Source: Odobenus rosmarus divergens
Taxonomy: Eukaryota; Chordata; Mammalia; Carnivora; Odobenidae
Assembly (NCBI RefSeq): GCF_000321225.1
Contig: NW_004450664.1
Coordinates: 505,975 to 569,974, forward strand
Length of the DNA: 64,000 bases
Direction of reading: 5' to 3'
Numbering within the stretch: the first letter of the stretch is position 1; each line of letters begins with the position of its first letter. The notes under the pieces are model-generated. The model did no database searches. It had not been told where the DNA came from and was given only the letters and a program-made list of their open reading frames with translations. Position numbers and translations under genes: made by a program. Below are positions 1 through 11,081 of the stretch, piece by piece.

Positions 1-234
1 AATTTTCCTGGAGAGAAATCTCAGGCAAAGGTCTGGCAAGAGTGCCTTACCCTGAATATCCCAACGAGGATCTGTGGGTGCCTTGCTAAGTGCATTTCTC
101 TGTGGATGGAGACGAGCAAGCCGACAGCCAGACTCTTGCTCTCTGCAGAGATCTCAGACATGCTGCTTGTGGGCATCTCTCCTCTCGCCAGTGGCTTTTA
201 TTCTCATCGGACCCAGCAAGGCATCCTGGTGAGA

Positions 235-261
235 GTGTGTGTGTGCATGCATGCCTGTTCT

Positions 262-305
<44 letters not shown>
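235..305. repeat. (TG)n microsatellite
   Basis: An alternating TG tract, interrupted near its left end by GCATGCATGCC and by a TTT, then pure from about 274 to 305. It is a dinucleotide microsatellite, probably polymorphic in length, with Z-DNA potential. Confidence 0.95.
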
Positions 306-306
<1 letters not shown>

Positions 307-1215
307 CTAGGAGGGACAACGAGGGAGGCTAGTTTAGCAGCATCTGCTCTCACTCATTCCAGAAGATTTCTAGCTGCCCACAAAATGATGCATTTGCTTG
401 TTCTCTGTGTGGATTCTGAAGCCAAGTTCAACTCGTACTGGAGTTGTTAATCCTACTATGGGTATTTTACATGAATTTCGTGTGTTTCCGAATGGAAGCC
501 AGGGCCAGCTGAGCCACTAACTCTATACCTGCCTTTATTGTTCTGGGAGCACAGAGGGGGAGCAAGCTGGTGTCCGTTGGGATTCTTTGACTGTGGTGAG
601 AGAAACTGAAGTTAGCGAATTGGCAGGAGAAGGGGATTTATCAGAAGGATATCAAATGAAGGGAGAGATGAGCATCCAGATTAAAGGAAAGAACTAGGGA
701 AATGCTGGGGTCTCAGCAGCTGGAACTCATGGAATTTGTCCGTAGGATGCTGTTACGAGTTGACCTGGCTCCAGGCTTCTTCTCTCCCGGTGTGATTTGG
801 CACCAGATTTCATTTCCAAGGAGAGAAAAGTTGAGTTTAATTTGGTTGGGAGCAGTACCCTGTGACCTCTGCCTCATCAGCATCAGCAATCCTAGTGGGG
901 TTTCCCGAGTCACTGCAGTCTACCCTTTGGCTGCCCAGCGCTCACACACAAACACCCTTTTTTCCACGGTCCCAGTCCCCAAATGCTCTACTTTACGGTG
1001 ACCGCCCCATGTGAACCACACATGCACTGTCCCATTCCCGACAGGTGACAATCCACAGAGCTCTGAAGTGATGTAATAGGGTGGCCGGTCTCTGAGTCCA
1101 AGAACTCTGAGTATGTCCACGTCTCAACCACATATTGGCTTAATATCCTACAACCTATGGATGAAATAAAATCAAACACCAAAGCCTATATTACCTACAA
1201 AGAGAAAAACATCTT

Positions 1216-1400
1216 TTTTTTTTTTAAGATTTTATTTATTTATTTGACAGAGAGAGAGCCAGCGAGAGAGGGAACACAAGCAGGGAGAGTGGGGGAGGGA
1301 GAAGCAGGCTTCCCGCGGAGCAGGGAGCCCGATGCGGGGCTCGATTCCAGGACCCTGGGATCATGACCTGAGCCGAAGGACTGAGCCACCCAGGTGCCCC
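1216..1400 (-). mobile_element. SINEC (carnivore tRNA-derived SINE)
   Basis: Minus-strand copy: the poly(T)/AAAGATTTTATTTATTT tail comes first on the plus strand and the element ends in GAGCCACCCAGGTGCCCC. It is flanked by a perfect 18-bp target-site duplication, CAAAGAGAAAAACATCTT, at 1198-1215 and 1401-1418. The perfect duplication indicates a fairly young insertion. Confidence 0.96.
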
Positions 1401-1654
1401 CAAAGAGAAAAACATCTTAAAGATGCAAGTGACCCAGTGAGCAAGAAATACAGGGCAGAGGCTTCCATTCTTATTTCTAGAACTGACATCTCTGAGTCAT
1501 CTGTCCCCATGACCCCGTTGCTGGTCCCCTAGCTCCTGGGTCCTCTCTCTGCCAGCTGAGATTGTGGAGACCCCAACCTTTGTTCCCGAGGGGACTGAGT
1601 CCTGGGTGGCCCTGCCTGCATACAGTTGTCTTTGTGTCCTGTTTATCTTTGTTG

Positions 1655-2010
1655 CTGAGTATGACAATCAGAATGGTAACAGTAATATTGAGCCCTGAGA
1701 ATATGCTAGAATGTGTTACAAGTGCTTTACATGTTTTATTTCATTATCCTCACAATAACCTTTTTGTTTTTAAGTAATCTCTATGCCCAAGGTGGGGATT
1801 TGAACTCACAACTCTGAGGTCAAGAGTCGCAGGCTCTAACAACAGAACCAGCCAGGCGCCCCTTCATAATAACCTTTTGAAGAGGTACTATTAACATCCC
1901 ATCTTATCGTGGGCAAATGGAGACACAGAGAGACATTAGGTAGCTCTCCCAGGCTCACCCAGCTAGCAGAGTGGAGGCTGGACTGGAGCTCAGGCCGTGG
2001 GCCACATCTG
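1655..2010 (-). repeat. MIR element, split by a SINE
   Basis: Antisense MIR-type sequence. The left half (ending CATTATCCTCACAATAACC) and the right half (GAGGTACTATTAACATCCC, then CACCCAGCTAGCAGAGTGG) match successive parts of the MIR consensus. A short tRNA-derived SINE sits between them at 1765-1864. Confidence 0.8.
1765..1864 (-). mobile_element. Short tRNA-type carnivore SINE inside MIR
   Basis: Body TTAAGTAATCTCTATGCCCA through GAACCAGCCAGGCGCCCC, the short tRNA-only form that lacks the CT-rich middle. Near-perfect target-site duplications lie at 1751-1764 (CACAATAACCTTTT) and 1865-1878 (CATAATAACCTTTT). Confidence 0.88.
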
Positions 2011-2179
2011 TACACCTCCAGGCTATCCCTGAGTGGGGGCAACATCCCCCCGGGCGTTGGCATAGACCCCTGAGCCAATGCTGTAATTCTCCCGCGATGC
2101 CCTGCCACATTTTGCTGGTCATCCTCACAGAGATCACTCACACATGGTATTCTAGGCCCCTTAAAAGTTGAAGTATTTA

Positions 2180-2350
2180 GGGGCACCCGGGTGGCTCCAT
2201 TGGTTAAGCCTCTGCCTTCGGCTCAGGTCATGATCCCGGGGTCCCCTGCTCAGTGGGGAGTCTGCTTCTCCCTCTGACACTCCTCCTGCCCCTGCTCTGT
2301 CTCTCTCTCTCTCTATCTCAAATAAATAAATGAAATCTTAAAAAAAATAA
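2180..2350 (+). mobile_element. SINEC
   Basis: Plus-strand copy beginning GGGGCACCCGGGTGGCTCC, with the CTGCCTTCGGCTCAGGTCAT core, a CT microsatellite and an AAATAAATAAATGAAATCTT tail. About 15 bases are missing in the core (GATCCCGGGGTC runs straight into CCCTGCTCAG). Confidence 0.93.
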
Positions 2351-2430
2351 GTTTAAGGATTTATTTACCTTCCCCCTGCATCTTTATCTGAGGAAATGAC
2401 CCAAGGTCTAACTTTAAAAAACTAGGAAGA

Positions 2431-2604
2431 GGGTGCCTGGGTGGCTCAGATGGTTAAGCGTCTGCCTTCGGCTCAGTTCATGATCCCGGGGTCCTGGGAT
2501 CGAGTCCCGCACCAGGCTCCCTGCTCCTTGGGAACCTGCTTCTCCCTCTGCCTCTCTCTCTCTCTCTGTCTCTCATGAATAAATAAATAAAAAGTTTAAA
2601 AAAA
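2431..2604 (+). mobile_element. SINEC
   Basis: Plus-strand copy with full head, core, CT run and AAATAAATAAAAAGTTT tail. A target-site duplication (AAAAAACTAGGAAGA) flanks it at about 2416-2430 and 2605-2619. Confidence 0.95.
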
Positions 2605-3560
2605 AAAAAACTAGGAAGAAGTCATGGGAGGCACCTGCGACATTGTGGCAGGTGTCTTCTCTTCCTTCAGGTGTGTGGTCCTCCCACTCCAAAGAACCAG
2701 TTCTGGGAATTGTGCGAATCTCTCACATGTTGCCTCAAAACAGGCCTCTCTTCACTTTCTTGACCCTGAAGGTCAAGGGTGACTTCAGTGAATTGCTTAC
2801 TGATTTAACTCTGGGAGATTCCCGTTAATCACCCAGAGCCCAAGATCCTGGAAGGTAACAGGACTCCCAGAGAACCAAGCTCCACGCCTGCCTTACACTC
2901 TGAGGCCCAACCCACCGTACCTCCCAGGAGATGCTCCTCCACCCCCTCAGAAACCAGACTTTTCCATCACAGCCCCTCCTGTTAGCATTCCCTGACAGCC
3001 AGTAGAGACAGCCTTTTTAAAGATTTTGGAACTTGCATCACCACCTTATTCCTTGTGGCAAGGTGGGGGGGTTGGAATCTGTGGGTGGGGTGGGTACACG
3101 TGAGTGGATCCAACTCGGCATTCCTGCCTCCCACAGTCTTCGAACCTGGTCCTCTGTGTTATCCAAGCGCTCCTAGCCTTTCTGTGTCATTTCAATGCCA
3201 TCAGTTGGCTTCAGCTAGTCCACTAAGTTGTTAGAACATAGACCACAGTCCCCAAGCCAGGATCGTCTTCTCCATAACCTCAATCGGATCCAGAATCATG
3301 TTCCTCCTTCTTGGCCAAGCACCCTCAAAATCCATTCCCACGTTTTCCAGATTTCTGATGATGTAAATTCGTGAACTCCTGCAATTTCTCTGGTGTCTCT
3401 CTCCTTGCTTTGTTTCTGCATCTCTGCCTCTAGTCTGAGGCATACAAGCTGAAACCCCAGATACAAAGCACAGAACTAGGTCCATATTAGGAACTAACTG
3501 TTTGCTTGTTTGTTACCATTTAGGAATGCTTTCAGATGCAAGAATAGGAAACCTAAGACA

Positions 3561-3780
3561 GGGGTGCCTGGGTGGCTTAGTCGGTTGAGCATCTGACTCT
3601 TGGTTTCGGGTCAGGTTGAGATCTTGGGGTCATGAGATCAAGTGCCATGTCAGGCTCCCTGCTCAGCGTGGAGTCTGCCGGAAATTCTCTCTCTCCCTCT
3701 CCCTTTGCCTTTCCCTCTGCTCATGCTCTAAATAAACAAACAAACAAACAAATAAAATCTTAAAAACTTAAAAAAAAAAA
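3561..3780 (+). mobile_element. SINEC (older, divergent form)
   Basis: Head GGGGTGCCTGGGTGGCTTAG. The core carries the variant ATCTGACTCTTGGTTTCGG, and the tail is (CAAA)n AATAAAATCTT. The flanks share GAAACCTAAG-like duplications near 3548 and 3782. Confidence 0.93.
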
Positions 3781-4404
3781 GAAAACCTAAGCCTGGCAAA
3801 ATAAATAGGGGCTAATTTCGCTAACATAACAAGAAGGATGGTTGCTGACCCTGGCTTAGCATCTTAATGAGGTTGGAGCCAGATTCTCTCTGCTTTGCTC
3901 TCATGATTACAAGAAGGCTGCCTGAGCTCCTGGCATCACATCTTCATTCCAGGCAGGAAGCCAGGGGAAAGGACCTTTTATCAAGACAGCAAAAAACTTT
4001 TTGGAAGTCGTTTTAACAGTCTTTGGCTTTTATCTCATTGCCCAGAGCTTTTTCCCATGGCTGTGTCCCAGAACTGTGTCCATGAAAGTGAGGCAGGGAA
4101 AAGGGTAGCTGGTTTCCCAGATGTGTTGGTGAAGACAGCCAGGGGAGCAGACCGGGATTGGATTAGCTAGTTTACGATGTCTGTCACATCTCCTTAAGTC
4201 TTTGTTGACTAGTGTTTTTCAGACTGGAGAAATATGACCCATTGGGGATTGTGAAATTAATTTAGTGGGTCTCTGACCAGCATTGTTTTAAAAGAAAATA
4301 TTGATGTTCAATTGCACACAGCCGTTTCAGTTGTATATAATGACCCCATACAGGTTTAGTCAGAAAGATGGGAAAGCCACTGCGGCAAGGCCAGAGGCAG
4401 GAGT

Positions 4405-4820
4405 CAGGTGCAGGCTCTGGAGTCAGACAGTTGGGGGCACTTTGTGTCTTTTGCAACAATGTTGTGACTTTGACAAGTTACGATGATCTTTTAAATCTAT
4501 TTCTTCAACTATAAAAGAGAGAGAGGGGCGCCTGGGTGGCTCAGTCGTTAAGCGTCTGCCTTCGGCTCAGGTCATGATCCTAGGGTCCTGGGATCGAGCC
4601 CCGCATCGGGCTCCCTGCTCAGTGGGAGGCCTGCTTCTCCCTCTCCCACTCCCTCTGCTTGTGTCCCCTCTCTCACTGTCTCTGTCTGTCAAATAAATAA
4701 ATAAAATCTTTAAAAAAAATAAAAAATAAGTAAAAGAGAGAGAATAACATACCCAGTTCATCACATGTAAACATGGTTTAGCAGTGTTTTAGGCATAGTA
4801 ATTGCTCAATAAATATTAGC
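4405..4820 (+). repeat. MIR element, split by a SINE
   Basis: Sense MIR: GGCTCTGGAGTCAGACAG, then the degenerate GACTTTGACAAGTTACG. Beyond the SINE it resumes with GGCATAGTAATTGCTCAATA AATATTAGCT, the MIR 3' core. The SINEC at 4525-4730 lies inside it. Confidence 0.8.
4525..4730 (+). mobile_element. SINEC inside MIR
   Basis: Full-length plus-strand copy with the head GGGGCGCCTGGGTGGCTCAG. A target-site duplication TAAAAGAGAGAGA lies at 4512-4524 and 4731-4743. Confidence 0.95.
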
Positions 4821-6499
4821 TGTGTTGCTGTGATTAGTATATACTGATAACGAAGGATGGCCAGGTCCTGCTTTAACAGCGCAATTAGATTCACTGAGAA
4901 TTAGCTAAATATCCCTATGTAAACAAGTAATGCGAAAATATTCGCCCCCACAGAAAGTTTACTTTGGCATGATGTCATCAGCTTAGCCCTATGGGGTATG
5001 ATTAGCAAAAGTCCTAGGGAACTTGTTATTTTCGTTGCAAGAGGGATATGTTGAGGATGCTGCTTGTGGATTGCAGCACAGTTCCTGAGGACCCATGGAA
5101 GAAAATTCTCTTTGGGCTGAGTCCCAGGAATGGCTGGGCTCCTCCTGGGAAAGTGGTTTCTTTTAATCTTTTGGACTCTGCTTCATGGCACTGATGCTGT
5201 TCCCTGCTTGCTTGGGCCCAGTCAGGAGGCTGCTCTAGCACAGAATCAGGAGTCCGTACCCCATGTCATATTGTGGAGGCTAACCTTATCCTGGCGTCAC
5301 CTTTTTTTCTTCTACCTTCTTCAAACTCCCAAAGATGTCTTCACAGACTTTTTCTGTCTTATTTTTTGAATAAGATGGACACCGCCTGGCTTTGGTGCAC
5401 AGTCCCCTTGATGTATGAAGAGGCACTTGAGTGCTCCCTCCGGAGGGGAGGGAGCTGCCCTCTCTGGAGGCTCCACTCACGATGGCCAGCCTCAGGGAAG
5501 GGAAGGATTTCTGGCCAGTAGTCCCATTTCCTGGGTGGTACCTGTTCCTGCTGCCCTTTCTGTCCACGTGGTTCAGGAATCTGGGGGCCCAGGGTGGACT
5601 GGGCCCAGCTGTGACCCCCATGCTCCCCAGCTCTGGCCCCCAGTGCAGCCTTCCAAATCCTCTATGGGAAAGGGACCCAGGGGGATGACTCTCAGCCCCA
5701 AGTGGTGGGCTCCCCGCTCTGGATGTTGGGGGCCCGGCAAGATGGGTGGGGAGAGGGTGTGGTTCGGCCTTGCTGCCCAATGAACTCTGATCCCCAGTGA
5801 GAGCAGTCCTACACAAAGGCCAAACCCACTCCGGTTGAACAGGGACCCTCCTTCCCGGTCGATGGCTCACCCTACCAGGCCCCCACCCTCCGCTCCACCC
5901 AGAGCGGGCAGTCTGGAGGGCTGCTGGGCATGCGTGGGCCAGGAGCAGGGTGCTCACCTCTGACTGCCAGCCCCCACCCACCCCGAGCAAGGGGCTGGTC
6001 TAGGTTTCCAGGGAGGCCCCCCGCCCCAGTCCCCTCTCACACGGAGCCCATGCCAAGGAGCAGCATCAGCTGGACTCTTCAGGATGTTTTCAGTCACTGG
6101 TTCCCAAGAGGGCTTAGCCACAGGCAGCAGGGGAGCTAAAAGGCTGTTTACAAAAATGCTCGTTTTACGCATCCAGGGTTCACAGCCTGCAGTACAAGTC
6201 ACTCCCTCCTGTGTCGCCAGGCTGCCCCCAGACAACAGTGCAGCTGAGCAGGGGCTGGGGCTCAGGAAGTTGGGGTGCAGCCCAGTCTCACCCCGGCGCC
6301 CCAAGCCACTCTGTGGAAGGAACATTGCCTCATGCACTTTCCGCTCCCTCAGCGTTCGATGGAGAACCAAAGAAGGTCAAGACCAAGGGGACGGATTCTT
6401 CAGGTCAGGGGCGGTGCGGGCAGGTAGCACCCCAGGGTCCTCTAGAATCCGGGGAGGGTCTTTCCTATCCAAACCAGCACCCCAGCAACGAGGAGCTAG

Positions 6500-6675
6500 A
6501 CATGTGTGTACTGTGGTAAGACATATAGAACCTAAGCCTTCCCGCCCGAACCACTTCTCCGCGTTCAGCCCCGTGGCACGGAGCACGTTCACGCGGTTGT
6601 GCAACCATTGCCACCATCCTCCCTGGAACACGTCCATCCTCCCAAACTGGAACTCCAGAGCGACGTTTTGAAAAG
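6500..6675. repeat. L1-like 3' fragment (ancient)
   Basis: The segment GTTGTGCAACCATTGCCACC, followed by ATCCTCCCAAACTGGAACTC, resembles the well-known L1 3' region (CATTCACATTGTTGTGCAAC and onwards). It is heavily diverged. Orientation is not assigned. Confidence 0.6.
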
Positions 6676-7394
6676 TCTCTCATTCCGCAGATTTTAATGG
6701 AAACCCCATATGGTTTCTGGAGGGGAACAAAGATATGCCGGGTCTAAAGGGACTCATCCTGGTGGAGCAATGGCAGAGACAGGAGGCCCTCAGCCGAGAC
6801 TGTGGTGAGTCCCTAAGGACACAGGGGACAGCTGGGTCACATGCAGGGGGCGGAGGAATGCGCCAACGGGACACCCCTGGGCCAGCCCCCTGCAGGCAGG
6901 GAACATCTGCGTCTTCAAAGGGAAAGTTTTTTTCCTGGGGTCTGACTGGGCCTGTGGAACAGCGGCTGCTCTGAGAAAGTCCCGGCCTCCCAAACCGCGG
7001 CGTGGGGACAGAGGTATGTGAAGCATGTGTGACTCTCCTCAGAGGGCACCCCGGCCCCCGGTCTACCAACCCCCTGGACCTACTTCAGACAAATTACAAG
7101 CCTGCCCACAAGCACTTTGGTGGGAATCTTGTGTTCCCTCTTCCATACAGAAAGCAGATTTACTGACAGATTAGGGAGCAGGGGGCGGTGAAGGGAGGTC
7201 ACCCAGGAGCACAAGCCTTTCGGTGAAGCATTAAATCACCCGTTAATGAGGTGCCGATATTCCTCAGCCCTGGGGAGAGGGGACAAGTTCAAGAGAAACC
7301 TCCGGAAGGCCTGGAGGGGCTGCTAGGCTGCTAGGCCTGGCTCCAGCACACCCCCACCCCCGGCCCCCGCCAGGCTTCTGGAGAACGTGACCTT

Positions 7395-7720
7395 CCTCAA
7401 TCAGCAGTTCTCATGTAATCCCTAGGAGGGGGTGCTGTGGCTTTCCCCACTGTACAGCAGGGGAAACTGAGGCATGGAGCAGTGACCTGTCTGAGGTCAC
7501 ATCAGAGGGAGTACTGGGTTTTAGTGCTCCCACTCGATACAGTTGCTTCTCCCTGTGTCCCAACATACTGGGTGACTTTGCGCACATGGGTTACTACCAA
7601 GGACCCGCATTCATACGGCACCTTCTCATGGGTTACTTGCTTGGTTTTTACAACTGTATACAGTTGGAACAACAGATAGGTTTGCACTCACTTCACAGAG
7701 CAGGACACTGAGGCCTGAGG
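7395..7720 (-). repeat. MIR-derived sequence, two antisense pieces
   Basis: GGGGAAACTGAGGCATGGAG followed by GAGGTCACATCAGAGGGAG (7.40-7.53 kb), and CACTTCACAGAGCAGGACAC TGAGGCC (7.60-7.72 kb), are antisense MIR cores. Confidence 0.7.
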
Positions 7721-7734
7721 CTGTTTGGTTTGTG

Positions 7735-7995
7735 TTAGGGGCTGAAATGTATGCCTCCTCAAATTCCTGTGTCCTAACCCTCAGAACCCCAGAATGTGAC
7801 TATTTAGAGACAGCATCTTTAAAGGTGCAATTAAGTTAAAATGAGGTAGTTCAGGTGGACCCCAATCCAAAGTGACTGGCGTCCCCATACACAGACGCAC
7901 GGGGAAGTGGCTGTCCTCAAGCCAGGGAGAGAGGCCTCCGGAGAAACCCTCCCCGCGGCACCTTGACCTTGGACTTCCAGCCTCCAGAGGGTTAG
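7735..7995 (+). repeat. Ancient LTR-like (MaLR/ERVL-type) fragment
   Basis: The region opens with GGGGCTGAAATGTATGCCTCC and ends with CACCTTGACCTTGGACTTCC AGCCTCCAGAGG. These are hallmarks of a common mammalian repeat consensus that I associate with MaLR-like LTRs; the exact family is not resolved. It is not coding. Confidence 0.55.
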
Positions 7996-8264
7996 AAGCC
8001 CCCAGTGGTGGTATTGGTTATGCAGCCCGTCTGCCCATGCAGCTTTGCTCCGAGTTCACAGCGTGGGTGCAGAGGGCCGGTTCTTGCTTCTCCCCACATG
8101 CCCCGCTCCAGGGTAAGGGTCCCTGCTTCCCTTCCTGCCCGGTCACAGGGAGTGTGGATGAGTGCTGGGGATGGTGCTTTGAGTGTGTGGTTGCTACTGG
8201 GTGGAGTGACGCTTACCTTAACGACGGTAAAATCCACCTCAACCCACAAATGTGTGGAGCAGTG

Positions 8265-8455
8265 TAGTAGGCTGGTTGGGAGCAGAGAGCTCAGCCAGAT
8301 CCGGGTTTGAATCCTGTGTGTGACCTCAGGCAAGTTGCTTAAACTGTCTCATTTGCAGGGGTGATGATAGGAGTATTATAATCTCGGGATTAGTGTACAT
8401 AATAAGTAACCTTACAGAGCTCGATAAATGCTCAGTGGTCATCATCACCGTTAGC
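8265..8455 (+). repeat. MIR element
   Basis: Sense MIR: CCGGGTTTGAATCCTGTGTG, TGACCTCAGGCAAGTTGCTT, then ATAATAAGTAACC and CTCGATAAATGCTCAGTGG follow the MIR consensus in order. Confidence 0.82.
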
Positions 8456-10844
8456 AGGTAAAAGGGTGTGGGACGCTAGAGGCTTGGGGTCAGTCCAGAC
8501 CTGGGTGGAGGGTTGAGGGGCCAGCTGAGCAGGGACAGGGTCCTAGCCTTGGGCAGGGCCCACACAAGCAGAGACCAGCGTGGCTGTCTTCACACAGAAA
8601 GTCCCACCTCCTGGAACAAACTGGCAGAGAAATGAAAAAACAAGAGCATGATTTCCTACAGAGGCTCTTCCCAACTCAGACACGTTGACGGTGTATTTAA
8701 AAGTTGTTTCAATCCGGGCTTAGAGATGTGAACTGGTTTGCTGTCGGTTTGTGGTGGTTTCTTCAAGTTCATGATCTGAGCCTTCCCAGGAGGGAGGGTC
8801 TGGATGGAGAGGGTCTGCAGCTGGCAGCCCTCAGTCCCACAGTGCCAGGGGCTTCCGTGGTTCCACTCTCTGGGCTGCAGGGAGTGGACTGGGGCATTTG
8901 CGGTGCAGGGCGCACCCCTCACGGACCCCATGTACAAATGGTGGAATGGCAGTCCCCTCCCCGTCCTGGGCAGGTGGATGGTTGCCCAGTGGTGTAACCT
9001 CTGCTTAGAGGGGTCCCCCAGCAGACTTGTGGGTCCCCTGTGCCTTTGCCCCCCAGATCTTGGCAGGCATTGCCCAGGGTGAGGTGTGAGAGTTCCTGAT
9101 GACTCAGCGTTTCCACTTCCGTCTCGTGGAGGACGCTGGGCGTAGGGGCAGAACCTAGGACACAGGGCGACTGCACCCTCACAGTCTACCAGGACGGCCA
9201 GCCCAGTGTTCCTCACTCAGAACCCTCAGCAGAACCCAACCCCAGAGCCTTCTGGCTTTCTTTCACGGACCCTGTTTCCCTCCCTAAACTCCAGCTTCCA
9301 CCCCTACCACCCCCAGCCTGTCCACAGCTCAATTCCAGTTTACAAATTAATCCCAGGGTTCAAGTACTTTCCCATAGGGGTCCTGAGGGAGTGGCTGGCC
9401 TGAAGGGGCCCTTCCCAGTGGGGACTCCTTGCCCCTCCTGGGAAAAGAACACGTAAGATGTGTGGTGAGGAGGTGGTGGGAGCCTGCGTGGCCAGTCAAG
9501 AGGCAAACTGTGGGGGGCAGGGGACCCCGGGATCACAGAGTGTGGGGGTTTGGAAAGCGGGGCCACGAGCTTGAGCCAATGGTCAGAACTCTTGGGGACA
9601 ATTCATGCTGCTGCAGTCCCCGATCCCTCTTCCAGCCAGGTCCCGGTGCTGTGGGGAATAGACAGCCATCTTTGGGGTCCCCACCTCCACGAGGGGCCCA
9701 GCCCACGGGAGAGGATCTACGTGGAAGGAGCATCTCCATCCCCATCTGAACAGCCGGGGTCAGCCCAGGCTGCTCCATGGTTCAGGATTCTGGTGGCGGG
9801 GGGGCCTGCAGGCAGGGGGAAGGAGTTACCTGGGCCACTTCTAGCGTCCAGCAGGTTCTCATCCTCTCACGGGGGAGGGGAGGCCGGACACTGACGTGTG
9901 GGCGGGGAGGTGTCTCGAGCGAGGACCCTCTTATCCCCGGAAACCCCACCACCTTCCAGGACGGGCTCCTCCCCGCCCCCCCCCTCGGGCAGTGCCCCCT
10001 CCATTGAGCCCACCCCCAACAGGGTGGACCCGGTGTCCTGGAAAGGGCCCAGGCCACAAAGAAGTTCCATGGATTCCCCCAGGGGGGAGAAGGGAGCCAC
10101 GCCCCTGGGTCTTCCCCACCTCATGAGTAGGCTGGGGGCTGGAGAGACGCCCTACACTCCCTTCAGCCCCCTGAAGGCTCCTTCCAAGTCTCCTCCTCCA
10201 TTCCCTCCGAGTCCATGTGTTCGAGCATCTTCCAAGCCCCCAGCACGGGGTATAAGGGGCAATGTGTCCCTCGGGTCCAGCCCATCCTTTCAGGGGGGCC
10301 TTCCTGGTAAACCCCAAGGCCAAGATCAGCCGGAGAGCCAGACTCATGAACCCTGGGTCAGGCTCTTGGCTGCGGAGCAGACCACATGGCCTGGCAGCCC
10401 CAAGTTGCTGAGTCAGGGAGAGGCACAGCCAGGAGGGAGCGGTGGAGGCGGCCTCAGCAGCAGACCCCCCTGGGGCCTCCCCCCACCGCCAGCACTTCTT
10501 TCCCCTTCGCCCTAACTGCCTAACTGGTCCGGGGCTCCGGGCCAGAGGAAGCGCCTGGGCCCTACCCTGGCTCCACCGGAAGCTTGCTCTGGGACCAGAA
10601 GCTGCCCTTCCCCATTCAGGGCATGGGCTTTTCACGAGTAAAGGGAAAGGGTTCGACTCTGTAACCTTTAGATCCCTTCCAGCTCTCGTGTTCCCCCGTG
10701 GGTGGCTCACAGCGCCCCCCACCGCCCTTCCCGGTCCCCCCAGCTCCCTGCCCCAAGTTCTGGCAGCCTCCTGCCCAGGGCCTGGGGTGCCCCACCAGCT
10801 GCCCCGTGTCAGGGAGGGGCAGGGAAATCACTCAGGCCAGCTCA

Positions 10845-10945
10845 GCTCTCCATTTCTCTGATTTTTATTCCCTAGGGTCTGAGGCCTAGGGTGGGGGGCG
10901 GAAGGGGCTGCCCCCGACCCCCAGGCATGCCCGGGTCCTGGCAGG
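10845..10945 (-). other. CRYGN: CRYGN 3' UTR
   Basis: Short untranslated tail between the CRYGN stop codon and the expected cleavage site, about 100 nt. Its end is set by the AATAAA hexamer at 10864-10869 plus a usual 15-20 nt to cleavage, so the left border is inferred. Confidence 0.75.
10864..10869 (-). terminator. CRYGN: CRYGN poly(A) signal AATAAA
   Basis: A canonical AATAAA on the minus strand (TTTATT on the plus strand), 77 nt after the stop codon and within GGGAATAAAAATCAG. It is the only canonical hexamer close to the stop. Confidence 0.85.
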
Positions 10946-11081
10946 CTAGAAGTAGTTGACCACTCTGCGGAGCGACTGGATGCGCGCGTTGTGGGCCTCC
11001 CAGTCGGAGCAGTTGCGGAAGTCACCCCGCTCCACCAGGTACATGCGGCCGCGGTAGTTGGGCTCCTCGTACAGGACCCAC
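10946..11081 (-). CDS. CRYGN: CRYGN exon 4 (Greek-key motif 4, stop)
   Basis: Acceptor CCCCAG at 11082-11087, then the last base of Ala139 and 44 codons from [11 protein letters not shown] to RRVVNYF, then TAG at 10946-10948. It encodes the complete fourth Greek key, with the typical aromatic corner near the start, a Gly-Asp turn (ERGDF) and a hydrophobic end. Confidence 0.96.

Larger units (their letters stand above)
1..10840. other. Intergenic region downstream of CRYGN
   Basis: No coding gene could be supported in this stretch. It holds a TG microsatellite near the left edge, six SINEC copies between 1.2 and 4.7 kb, MIR copies (two of them split by SINEs), an L1-like fragment near 6.5 kb, a cluster of MIR and LTR-like sequence at 7.4-8.5 kb, and GC-rich unique sequence at 9.4-10.8 kb. 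By mammalian gene order the next gene to the left should be WDR86, but no WD-repeat exon was recognised here. Confidence 0.75.

Noticed and set aside
5286..5990. A 234-codon open frame on the minus strand
   Set aside because: No recognised domain, low-complexity Pro/Gly/Ser composition, no splice or poly(A) context, and overlapping open frames on the other strand. Typical of GC-rich non-coding DNA.
9898..10722. Overlapping 205- and 263-codon frames on opposite strands
   Set aside because: Biased composition explains both. No homology recognised and no start/stop context. Kept only as a low-interest finding.
1..10840. Exons of WDR86, expected as the left neighbour
   Set aside because: No WD-repeat coding segment with splice sites was recognised. 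In human the two genes are well separated, so WDR86 probably lies outside the window.
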